The translations under genes were made by a program, and so were the position numbers. A DNA stretch of 8,969 nt. Origin: Myxococcales bacterium. Lineage in GTDB: Bacteria > Myxococcota > Polyangia > Polyangiales > Polyangiaceae. This document shows positions 1 to 6,153 of this stretch, in pieces. The notes beneath the pieces were generated by a model. The model had not been told where the DNA came from, did no database searches, and worked only from the letters and a program-made list of their open reading frames with translations. The stretch's first letter is position 1. Each line of letters begins with the position of its first letter. The stretch covers positions 1 through 8,969 of the forward strand of contig JAGQIY010000723.1 in assembly GCA_020430865.1 (NCBI GenBank), in the 5' to 3' direction.

Positions 1-140
1 GGATCTCCAAGGCGGACTTCGACCGCCTGATGAGCGCACGACCGCGGGTTCGGAAGCGCGTGCTGAGGGCCGTGGAAACGCGAGCCTCGGTGAACCGAGA
101 GCGACGCCACTCCCACGACGCAGCGGAGTTGACGAGCTGA
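1..140 (+). CDS. 3' end of an unidentified protein, possibly a cyclic-nucleotide-binding-domain protein (partial)
   Basis: An open frame runs in from the left edge (codons in phase with base 3) and ends at TGA 138-140, leaving about 45 residues. The visible start, ISKADFDRLMSARPRVRKRV, looks like the last strand and C-terminal helix of a cNMP-binding (Crp-like) domain, where 'S+xxFxxLLxxxP' followed by a basic helix is common. The remainder is a basic, histidine-containing tail with no domain. The frame has high G+C at third positions and its stop lies 24 bases before the next gene on the same strand, so it may lead that operon. The domain call rests on a short stretch of general resemblance; any protein with a basic C-terminal helix could look like this. 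Confidence 0.5.
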   Translation, partial: ISKADFDRLMSARPRVRKRVLRAVETRASVNRERRHSHDAAELTS

Positions 141-164
141 GCGATTGCTGAAAAGCCTCGGTCG

Positions 165-947
165 ATGCACCCGCCGATGCGCAGCGAAGAGCTCACGAAG
201 CAGCTCCTTGCGCTCGGCGTCGCGCCCGCGGGTGTCCTGCTCGTGCACACGTCGTTTCGCAGGGTCAGGCCGGTCATCGCTGGTCCTCGAGGCCTGCTCC
301 ACGCCTTGCGTGAAGCGCTCGGACCAGACGGCACACTGGTGATGCCGACGATGACCGCGGGGGATGGCCCCTTCGACCCCCGCACGACACCGACGCTGGA
401 CATGGGGATCACTGCGGAAACGTTCTGGCGCACACCAGGCGTGCTACGAAGCTCGCACCCTGGCGCCTCGTTCGCCGCCAGTGGGCCCCAGGCGGAGCAC
501 ATCTGCCGACCCCAGCCGCTGTCTCCTCCCCACGGTCCCGACAGCCCCGTTGGCCGCGTGCATGAGCTGGATGGACAGGTGCTGCTGCTGGGCGTCGACC
601 ACTCGGAGAGCACCACGTTGCACCTCGCGGAATCGCTCGCCGCTGTCCCCTACTCCGTCCAGCATCCATGCATCGTGGGGATCGGCGACGACACTCGCGA
701 GGAGTGGCTCGCCGAGACGGACCACTGCTGCGAGGGCTTCAAGCGCCTGAACGGCTGGCTCGATGACTCCGGCCTGCAGCGGGAGGGCCGAGTTGGCCAT
801 GCCACCGCGAAGCTCAGCCGAGCGCGAGACCTCGTCCGGACGGCGCTCGCTGAGCTCTCTCGCGATCCGCTCGTCTTCCTGTGCGCCGCAGACGCCGGGT
901 GCGAGGAGTGCGACCTGGCGCGAGCGAGCGTGGGAGCCGACGCGTGA
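165..947 (+). CDS. AAC(3)-family aminoglycoside N-acetyltransferase
   Basis: The 260-residue product matches the Antibiotic_NAT family, whose known members transfer acetyl from acetyl-CoA to the 3-amino group of aminoglycosides in the cytoplasm. Visible family blocks, in order, are VLLVHTSF (24-31), GTLVMPT followed by PFDPRTTPT (near 69-77), ETFWRTPGVLRSSHP, PHGPDSPVGRVHELDG, the GVDHSESTTLHLAE block (143-156, including the conserved His153 and Glu156) and the C-terminal GCEECDLARASVG. Length is typical (about 260-285). There is no signal peptide or membrane helix. The start is uncertain: ATG 165 and ATG 177 are both possible and neither has a good Shine-Dalgarno sequence. The stop codon overlaps the next start (GTGA), so the gene is translationally coupled to the EEP gene. 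Many chromosomal members of this family have unknown substrates, so family membership is firm but aminoglycoside resistance is inferred. Confidence 0.92.
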   Translation: MHPPMRSEELTKQLLALGVAPAGVLLVHTSFRRVRPVIAGPRGLLHALREALGPDGTLVMPTMTAGDGPFDPRTTPTLDMGITAETFWRTPGVLRSSHPGASFAASGPQAEHICRPQPLSPPHGPDSPVGRVHELDGQVLLLGVDHSESTTLHLAESLAAVPYSVQHPCIVGIGDDTREEWLAETDHCCEGFKRLNGWLDDSGLQREGRVGHATAKLSRARDLVRTALAELSRDPLVFLCAADAGCEECDLARASVGADA

Positions 948-1972
948 GCGCTGAGTCAGAGCCACGCACGCGAACGCAGCGCTTCTGGGCGACCGCGGTC
1001 ATCCTGGGGCAGCTGTACGTCGCCTGCATGGCGCTCGCGCTGCTGTTCCAGCTCACGTTGAGGGACTCGACCTCGCTGTTCTTCGCCGCCAGCTCCCTCG
1101 CGCTGTACTTCTTCGCGCCTCTCCCCCTGCTCGTTCTCATCGCGCTCAAGACGCGGCGACGTGAGCTCCTGGTGGGTGCGCTGGTCCTGGCGCTCGTGTG
1201 GCTCTGGCAGTGGGGACGGCTGTTCTCGCCGCTCCGCCTGAGGGAGCCGAGCCGCGTCGAGCTACGGGTGGCGACCTACAATCTGCTTGGCCGGAACCAC
1301 TCCACGGCGTCCACGGTCCACGAGCTCGAGCTGGCCAACGCCGACCTGATCTCGCTACAGGAACTCAACCTGGAGCAAGCCAGCGCGATCGAGAAGGAGC
1401 TGGGCGGCACCTACCCGTATCGTCAGCTGGATCCGCGCGTCGGCGTCCGCGGGAGCGGCGTGCTGAGTCGCTGGCCGCTGGAGGCGGTCGACACACGGTT
1501 GCGTCGAGAGTACGGGTGGGTTGGCAAGCCGATGGTCTTCAAGGTGACCATCGAACAGCGCCAGCTGTACTTCGTTCAATTCCACGCGGCATCGGGGACT
1601 GGAGCCTTCGAGGCGCGGGAGAACCAGGCCGAGGAGCTCCGCGACTTCGCCAGGACGGCGGACCTCCCGGTGATAGCCGCCGGCGACTTCAACGCGACCG
1701 ACACCTCTCGCGCCTACTCGATCGCACGGGAAGGCCTGAACGACGCCTGGCGCACGGCAGGCTTCGGCTTTGGACACACGTTTCCGGGAGAGCCGGGCCC
1801 AGAGGCTGGCGGCTCGCGACCCACGATCGCGGGCTTCCCGGTGCCGAAGTGGCTGATCCGCATCGACTTCATCTTCCACACGGATCAGCTCGTGGCACAG
1901 GAAGCAGCCATCGTCCCCTCAGGCGGTGGCAGCGATCACCGCATGGTCACGGCGAGCTTCAGCTGGAGGTGA
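944..1972 (+). CDS. Membrane-anchored endonuclease/exonuclease/phosphatase family protein, VanJ-like architecture
   Basis: The 342-residue product starts at GTG 944, chosen because it has GGGAG seven bases upstream and overlaps the AAC(3) stop by 4 bases; the in-frame ATG at 881 would lie deep inside the upstream gene. Three hydrophobic helices span about residues 16-38, 45-68 and 75-94. Flanking charges (basic N-terminus, KTRRRE between helices 2 and 3) predict the catalytic domain on the outer face. The EEP domain (about 105-342) has its catalytic set: TYNLL (Asn113), LQE (Glu140), GDFN (Asp248, Asn250), RIDFIF (Asp308) and SDH (Asp331, His332). The family hydrolyses phosphodiester or phosphomonoester bonds. 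The three-helix plus external EEP plan is that of Streptomyces VanJ, linked to teicoplanin resistance and undecaprenyl-pyrophosphate dephosphorylation. A secreted-side nuclease or lipid phosphatase of other function is equally possible. The gene converges on the response-regulator gene with one base between stops. Confidence 0.88.
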   Translation: MSAESEPRTRTQRFWATAVILGQLYVACMALALLFQLTLRDSTSLFFAASSLALYFFAPLPLLVLIALKTRRRELLVGALVLALVWLWQWGRLFSPLRLREPSRVELRVATYNLLGRNHSTASTVHELELANADLISLQELNLEQASAIEKELGGTYPYRQLDPRVGVRGSGVLSRWPLEAVDTRLRREYGWVGKPMVFKVTIEQRQLYFVQFHAASGTGAFEARENQAEELRDFARTADLPVIAAGDFNATDTSRAYSIAREGLNDAWRTAGFGFGHTFPGEPGPEAGGSRPTIAGFPVPKWLIRIDFIFHTDQLVAQEAAIVPSGGGSDHRMVTASFSWR

Positions 1973-1973
1973 C

Positions 1974-2567
1974 TCAGGTCGGAAAGACGAAGTGGAAGAA
2001 CTCCGCGCGGCTGGACACCCCCGCCTTGTGATAGACGGAGCTCACGTGTTGCCGCACGGTTTTGTCACTGTTGTTGAGCGCATGAGCGATCTCGTCGTTC
2101 GACAGTCCCTTCAGAAGCAGCCTGGCGACCTCGCTTTCTTTGGGGGTGAGGCGCGCTCGGCTGAGCGCCTGCTCGACGTAGTGACTCAAATCGTCGGCCT
2201 CTTCCCACAGACGCCGCAAGACGCTGATCAGTTGCTCCGCGGAGAAGGGCTTCTCGAGCAGGTACGAGACTCGTAGCTCCAGCGCGCGCTTGAGTCGGCG
2301 CTTGTCGGCGAACGCGGTGATCACGATGATCGGCGCAGGGAACCCCGACTCTCTCAGCGCCGAGACCAGCTCCAGACCACCATCCTCGTCCTCCGCCAGG
2401 ACGACGTCGGTGACCACCGCGTCGAGATGGTCCTCACTCGCAAAGGCTCTCAGCGCTGCGGCTCGATCCGCCGTCGACTTCACGCTGAAGCCGCGCGCGA
2501 CCAGCGCTTCCTCCAGGAGCGCGCGAGAGCCCTCCTCGTCCTCAACCAGCAGCAGCCTGCGAGTCAT
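1974..2567 (-). CDS. NarL/FixJ-type response regulator (receiver plus LuxR-type helix-turn-helix)
   Basis: This 197-residue regulator starts at ATG 2567, with GGAG eight bases upstream. The ATG overlaps the stop of the kinase gene (ATGA). The same frame is open further upstream but there it lies inside the kinase gene and has no domain. The receiver domain (about 4-120) shows the acidic pair Glu9/Asp10, the predicted phosphorylation site Asp54 in VVTDVVL, Thr84 in IIVITAF and Lys106 in LEKPF. A LuxR-type helix-turn-helix follows (about 138-190): LTPKESEVARLLLKGLSNDEIA, then the recognition helix SDKTVRQHVSSVYHKAGV. The linker is short and the protein ends just after the DNA-binding domain. 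All phosphotransfer residues are present, so it should be activated by the kinase encoded upstream. Metal pumps are more often controlled by OmpR-type regulators (CusR, CzcR), so a role in controlling the divergent efflux operon is plausible but inferred from position only. Confidence 0.93.
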   Translation of the reverse strand: MTRRLLLVEDEEGSRALLEEALVARGFSVKSTADRAAALRAFASEDHLDAVVTDVVLAEDEDGGLELVSALRESGFPAPIIVITAFADKRRLKRALELRVSYLLEKPFSAEQLISVLRRLWEEADDLSHYVEQALSRARLTPKESEVARLLLKGLSNDEIAHALNNSDKTVRQHVSSVYHKAGVSSRAEFFHFVFPT

Positions 2568-3535
2568 TCGTCCATCTCCGGCGTGACGGGTAGCTCGAGC
2601 ACGAAGCAGGCCCCGGTGGCCGTGGCCTCGAGGCAGACTTCCCCTCCACCAGCGCGTGCCAGCCCGCGCGCGATGGGCAAGCCGAGGCCGAGCCCCTGGT
2701 AGGGCGCCTTCGAGGAGCGAAGGGGCTTGAAGATCTCGGGGCGCATCTCGGGGTCGATACCGGGGCCGTTGTCGCACACCCGGATCCTCACGGCACTATC
2801 CTTCACGTCGAGTTCCAGCTCCACCATCCCCGCGTCACGACCCGCGACCGCGTCCAGGGCATTGGAGACCAGGTTCTCCAGCGCGGTGCGAGCGAGCGTC
2901 TCGTCCCCGTCGATGATCAGGTTCGACTCGCCCCGAAACCGCACTCTCGCGCCCCTTGCCCGCGCCAGCGCGTCGAAGTGCTCGACGGTGCGGCGAACCA
3001 GCGTGCCTACATCGTAGGGCCGCGGCTCTTGGGCGGGCTGGTCGGCCATCGCACCCAGCTCCTTGAAGCGGGTGTTCATGCGGTCGACGGCGGCGCGAGC
3101 GCGCTCGAGCAATCGCGCCTGGCGCTGGGCGTCTTCACAGGCATTCAGCTCTTCCAGTGCGAGGCCCAGCGTATGCAGCGGGTTACGCAGCTCATGCAGC
3201 AGGGAGGATGCCAGCACCCACACCGCTTGTTCACGCTCGGAGCCGCGCAAGCGCTCTCGGAGTCCCTCGAGGGCGCGCTGTTCCGCGCGGTACTTCTCGG
3301 AGCGATTTCGCGCGAACTCCAGCACCAGGCCCACGAAGACCCCCAGCAGCGTGGGGATCGTCCAGTCGAGCAGCAGATGACTCGGATGCTCCGCAGGCCA
3401 CGCTTCGTCGATCAGGCGCAAGACGCCAGCGTAGATCAGACCCAGCGCGACCCCGAACGCGATGGAACTCCAGCGGGTGGATCTCGGCTCCTGGGGACTG
3501 CGCACTGCCAGAGGTGTGGATGCTGACTCGACCAC
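2564..3535 (-). CDS. Membrane-bound sensor histidine kinase
   Basis: The 323-residue product assumes GTG 3535, which has AGGA six bases upstream; an in-frame GTG at 3565 would add ten residues but has no Shine-Dalgarno sequence. Two hydrophobic helices (about 23-41 and 54-73) are joined by roughly 15 residues, so there is no real periplasmic sensor domain. A charged helix leads to the dimerisation/phosphoacceptor domain with SSLLHELRNPLH (His114). The ATPase domain follows with the N box LENLVSNALDA (Asn221, Asn225), G1 box DNGPGID (Asp255), F box IFKPLRSSK and G2 box GLGLGLP (about 281-287). All catalytic boxes look intact. It should autophosphorylate and pass phosphate to the regulator encoded by the next, overlapping gene. 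The stimulus is not visible from sequence; with so short an external loop it may sense within the membrane, in the cytoplasm, or through a partner protein. Confidence 0.92.
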   Translation of the reverse strand: MVESASTPLAVRSPQEPRSTRWSSIAFGVALGLIYAGVLRLIDEAWPAEHPSHLLLDWTIPTLLGVFVGLVLEFARNRSEKYRAEQRALEGLRERLRGSEREQAVWVLASSLLHELRNPLHTLGLALEELNACEDAQRQARLLERARAAVDRMNTRFKELGAMADQPAQEPRPYDVGTLVRRTVEHFDALARARGARVRFRGESNLIIDGDETLARTALENLVSNALDAVAGRDAGMVELELDVKDSAVRIRVCDNGPGIDPEMRPEIFKPLRSSKAPYQGLGLGLPIARGLARAGGGEVCLEATATGACFVLELPVTPEMDE

Positions 3536-3541
3536 GAGCCA

Positions 3542-3545
3542 TCCT
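3542..3545 (-). promoter_or_regulatory. Ribosome binding site deciding the kinase start
   Basis: On the minus strand the bases read AGGA, six bases before GTG 3535. The earlier in-frame GTG at 3565 has only a GC-rich, non-complementary upstream stretch. This favours the shorter kinase and leaves the left arm of the inverted repeat outside the coding region. Confidence 0.55.
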
Positions 3546-3661
3546 ACGAATGTCCGGGGGCGCACGCACGCACGGCCGTGGTGCTCAGGAGCTCGCCGGC
3601 AAGATCTGCGGGATTCAGGTGGCGAGATCGACGCTGCGACAGCCTGACTTGGGACATTCGT
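3546..3661. repeat. 10-base inverted repeat bracketing the divergent spacer (candidate operator half-sites)
   Basis: ACGAATGTCC at 3546-3555 recurs as its exact reverse complement GGACATTCGT at 3652-3661, 96 bases apart. The left arm abuts the ribosome binding site of the kinase gene; the right arm is 43 bases before the ATG of the TolC-family gene. Placement near both starts suggests binding of one regulator at both promoters, the neighbouring LuxR-type regulator being the obvious candidate. A 10-base match within about 170 bases is not common by chance but is possible in a skewed composition. Confidence 0.45.
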
Positions 3662-3669
3662 CGGATGTC
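3653..3669. repeat. Short palindrome GACAT-N7-ATGTC upstream of the efflux operon
   Basis: GACAT (3653-3657) and ATGTC (3665-3669) form a perfect 5+5 dyad around a seven-base centre, 35 bases before ATG 3705. Its left half is part of the right arm of the longer inverted repeat, so the core GACAT/ATGTC occurs three times in the spacer. The size suits a dimeric helix-turn-helix protein. It is too short to act as a strong RNA hairpin and has no T-run, so a terminator is unlikely. Confidence 0.4.
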
Positions 3670-3704
3670 ACGGCTCTTCGAGAGATCGCAAGCTACTCCG
3701 CGAG

Positions 3705-5033
3705 ATGCCCGTGACCTTCAGACTCCTCGGTGGCGTGAGCGCCCTGGTCATCGCGAGCTGGGCCGGCGCGAGCGCGGCCCAGGACGCGTCCCATCGATCC
3801 ACGGAAGTTCAGCGTCGCGCCGAGGCAACGCCCCTGCGAGTGAGCCTGGCCTACGCGCTGAAGCGGGCGGCGAAGAGCTCCCCGGAGCTCGGTCCGAGTC
3901 GAGCCGCGCAGCGCTCCGCTCAGCGCAGTCGCGAGGCGAGTCGCCAGTGGCTGAGCAGCAATCCACGCCTCGAACTGGCCGCGGGTCCGCGTCTTGGTGC
4001 TGATGATGGGTTCGATGCGAGCATCGGCCTCTGGCAAGACATTCCGCTCGCGGGTGTCGGGGAGTCGCGGCAGCGCTACGCCGACGCTCGCGCGGTGGCC
4101 GCCCGCTTCATGTTGCGAAGCGCCGAGCTCGAGGCCGCGCTATCGGCCGGTCTGGCGTGGGTCGATGCCCGCGTCGCCAGGGAGCTGCTGCGGATACGCC
4201 AGGAGAGCGTGAACTCCGCCAAGCAGCTGCTCGAGGTGACGCAGACTCGCTTTGCGGCGGGCGCGGCGACCGCAGGAGACCACGCCCTCGCGCGGTCGAT
4301 CCACGGCGCTGCGAAGGCTGGTGTGCTGGACGCCGAAGGGCGCCGCTTCAGCGCAGACATCGAGCTCGCGTATGCGGTCGGCGCGAACGCCGAACGAGCT
4401 CTCGAGGTGATCGGAAAGCTCGACGTCGATGGCAAGGAGTTCAGCGAAGCGGAAGCCTTCGCGCGCCTGGCAAGCTCACCTCGGCTCAAGCAGCTCGCTG
4501 CCGAAGCCAAGGCCGCGCGTGCCGCCGCGACTCAGTCCCACGCCGAGGGCAGCCCCCAGCTGTCGCTGGGTCCTCAGGTCACTCGCGAAGGCACTGGTGA
4601 CTGGGTCGTACTGGGGCGCGTGAGCCTTCCCCTGCCCTTGATCGAGCCGCGGCGACTCGAGAGCGCCGAGCACCGGAGGACCGCGAACGTAGCGCTCGCG
4701 GAGTACCAGCGCGTCCAGCGCGGCCTGCGTCGTGAGGTCCACTTGCTCCTGCACGAGCGCAAGCACGCTCGGCGAACTCGAGATGCGCTGGCGCGAGATG
4801 CCATCGAGCCGGCTCGGGTCGCTCTGAGCGAAGCTCTACTAAAATATTCCTCAGGGAAATCCACGATTCAGGAAGTGAACGTCGCGCGGCTGAACCTGCT
4901 GGACGCCAAGGAACGCTGGCTCCTCGCGGCGGCGGACGCGCGAGCAACCGAGCTCAAACTCCTTGCCATCACCGGCCGCCTGCCGGGCGCCCAGTTCGGG
5001 CTGCCCCAGTACGCGCGCGCAGAGGCGAAATGA
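3705..5033 (+). CDS. TolC-family outer-membrane efflux channel (CzcC-like)
   Basis: The 442-residue product begins with a Sec signal peptide: FR, then a hydrophobic core and ASAAQD, with likely cleavage near residues 24-25. There is no lipobox, unlike CusC. The rest is Ala/Arg/Glu-rich and mostly helical, with two similar halves as in outer-membrane efflux proteins. Recognisable pieces are LRVSLAYALKRAAKSSPEL, LVLGRVSLPLPLI-type strand residues near the middle, and the C-terminal LKYSSGKSTIQEVNVARLNL, the usual 'Y..G...i.ev..ar..l' block of the second half. Length is normal for the family (about 420-480). In RND systems such trimers form the outer-membrane exit duct and dock to the adaptor. 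It is the first gene of the pump operon and its stop overlaps the adaptor start (ATGA). The start ATG lacks a strong ribosome site. Substrate is inferred from the CzcA-like partner. Confidence 0.88.
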   Translation: MPVTFRLLGGVSALVIASWAGASAAQDASHRSTEVQRRAEATPLRVSLAYALKRAAKSSPELGPSRAAQRSAQRSREASRQWLSSNPRLELAAGPRLGADDGFDASIGLWQDIPLAGVGESRQRYADARAVAARFMLRSAELEAALSAGLAWVDARVARELLRIRQESVNSAKQLLEVTQTRFAAGAATAGDHALARSIHGAAKAGVLDAEGRRFSADIELAYAVGANAERALEVIGKLDVDGKEFSEAEAFARLASSPRLKQLAAEAKAARAAATQSHAEGSPQLSLGPQVTREGTGDWVVLGRVSLPLPLIEPRRLESAEHRRTANVALAEYQRVQRGLRREVHLLLHERKHARRTRDALARDAIEPARVALSEALLKYSSGKSTIQEVNVARLNLLDAKERWLLAAADARATELKLLAITGRLPGAQFGLPQYARAEAK

Positions 5034-6151
5034 AGTACAGCAAGCCAACCTCGATAGTCCTCCTGCTCGCGTCGCTGACGGGGGCGTGCGGTCGAGATGA
5101 CGCGGCAACCGAGGAGCCGGCGGCTGCGCCGACGGAGCAGCCCTCGCGAAGGGTTCGCGTCGATCCGCGTCTGATCGAGAGCGAGCGCATCACCCTCGAG
5201 CGCATCGAACGACGCAACCCGGCGGACGAGATCCGCGCGACGGGAATGGTCGAGCCGGATCTCGACGGCGCGGCAGACGTCGGTGCGCTGGTTTCGTCCA
5301 GCGTGACCAGGGTCCTGGTGCGCGAGGGGGACCGGGTCGAGCGAGGACAGGTGCTCGCGGAGCTCAACGCACCGGATGCCGCCCGGGTGGCGGGAGAGCT
5401 CGCGAAGGCACGCTCCCAGCGCACTCGAGCCGAGCGGGCGCTGCAGCGCGAGCAGAAGCTGATCGCCCAGAAGGCCACGACTCAGGCGGACTTCGAACAG
5501 GCTCAGGCGGAGCTGGCCGGCCTGAAGGCGGAGGAACGAGCCGCGCGCCTGCTGCTATCCGCGTATGGCGCCACGGGCGCACGCGTCCAGGTGCGCGCCC
5601 CCATAGCCGGCGTCATCACTCATCGCGGCGTGGACCTCGGCGCGCGGGTGGAGGGAGGCGCACGCGTGTTCCGTATCGTCGACACCACCAAGCTGCTGGT
5701 GAAGGCAGAGGTGCTGGAGCGCGACGCCGACCGCGTCGCCAGCGGCGATCAGGCGAAGCTGGTGTTTCCCAACGGCAAAACCTGTGAGGCCAGGGTCGTC
5801 GTACGGGGCACCGAGGTCGATCCTCGCCGACACTCCGTCTCCGTGCGTCTCGCGCCAATCGACTGCGCGCTCACGATCGCCGGCCAGACCCTGGACGTAC
5901 GACTGTTCAAGGCGAACGGAGGCGCGAAGCAGCTCGCGCTCCCGCGAGACGCGGTCGTCGAACTGGACGGCACTCCGGTCGTGTTCCTCGAGGGCACGAT
6001 GCCCGGCGAGTTCGAGCTGGAACCCGTGGTCGTCGACCACTTCACGGAAACGACCGCCTTCCTCGAGAAGGGGCCCGACGAGAAACGCCGGGTCGCGGTC
6101 CGCGGCGCCATCCTACTCAAGGGCGAGTGGATGCGCTCGAGCATGGAGTGA
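5030..6151 (+). CDS. RND efflux periplasmic adaptor, lipoprotein type (CzcB/HlyD-like)
   Basis: The 373-residue product links the inner-membrane pump to the outer-membrane channel. It starts at ATG 5030, with AGAGG four bases upstream, and overlaps the TolC-family stop by 4 bases. A lipoprotein signal ends in LTGAC with Cys20 as the predicted lipidated residue. The two lipoyl half-motifs lie at about 88-115 (VLVREGDRVERGQVLAEL) and 187-217 (VRAPIAGVITHRGVDLG). Between them is a charged helical hairpin (about 116-180). Beta-barrel and membrane-proximal segments follow (LVKAEVLERDADRV, then VAVRGAILLKGEWM near the end). Length is typical for a short CzcB-like adaptor. Besides Cys20, the barrel region has Cys252 and Cys279. 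I see no His-rich metal-binding extension. The next gene starts two bases after its stop, so all three pump genes form one operon. Confidence 0.92.
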   Translation: MKYSKPTSIVLLLASLTGACGRDDAATEEPAAAPTEQPSRRVRVDPRLIESERITLERIERRNPADEIRATGMVEPDLDGAADVGALVSSSVTRVLVREGDRVERGQVLAELNAPDAARVAGELAKARSQRTRAERALQREQKLIAQKATTQADFEQAQAELAGLKAEERAARLLLSAYGATGARVQVRAPIAGVITHRGVDLGARVEGGARVFRIVDTTKLLVKAEVLERDADRVASGDQAKLVFPNGKTCEARVVVRGTEVDPRRHSVSVRLAPIDCALTIAGQTLDVRLFKANGGAKQLALPRDAVVELDGTPVVFLEGTMPGEFELEPVVVDHFTETTAFLEKGPDEKRRVAVRGAILLKGEWMRSSME

Positions 6152-6153
6152 GC

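Larger units (their letters stand above)
3536..3704. promoter_or_regulatory. Divergent intergenic region between the two-component system and the efflux operon
   Basis: This 169-base spacer separates two genes pointing away from each other and must hold the promoters for both transcripts. I see no convincing sigma-70 -35/-10 pair; TTGGGA at 3649-3654 has no good -10 partner at 16-18 bases. It contains a 10-base inverted repeat with one arm near each gene, and a short tandem GCAC run around 3561-3573. No hairpin followed by a T-run was seen, and the ATG at 3705 lacks a clear Shine-Dalgarno sequence. The regulatory role follows from gene arrangement rather than a recognised motif. Confidence 0.6.

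Noticed and set aside
881..943. Earlier ATG start for the EEP protein
   Set aside because: It would add 21 Arg-rich residues overlapping the AAC(3) C-terminus; GTG 944 has a better ribosome site and the usual 4-base overlap.
2568..2777. 70-residue N-terminal extension of the response regulator
   Set aside because: The extension lies inside the kinase gene, is Arg-rich without a domain, and the receiver fold begins right after ATG 2567, which has its own ribosome site.
3561..3573. Tandem GCAC run as a microsatellite or CRISPR-like repeat
   Set aside because: Only about three units, no spacers and no other copies; consistent with chance in GC-rich DNA.
3649..3677. Sigma-70-like promoter starting at TTGGGA
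   Set aside because: No acceptable -10 hexamer at the right distance; the match to the -35 consensus is only partial.
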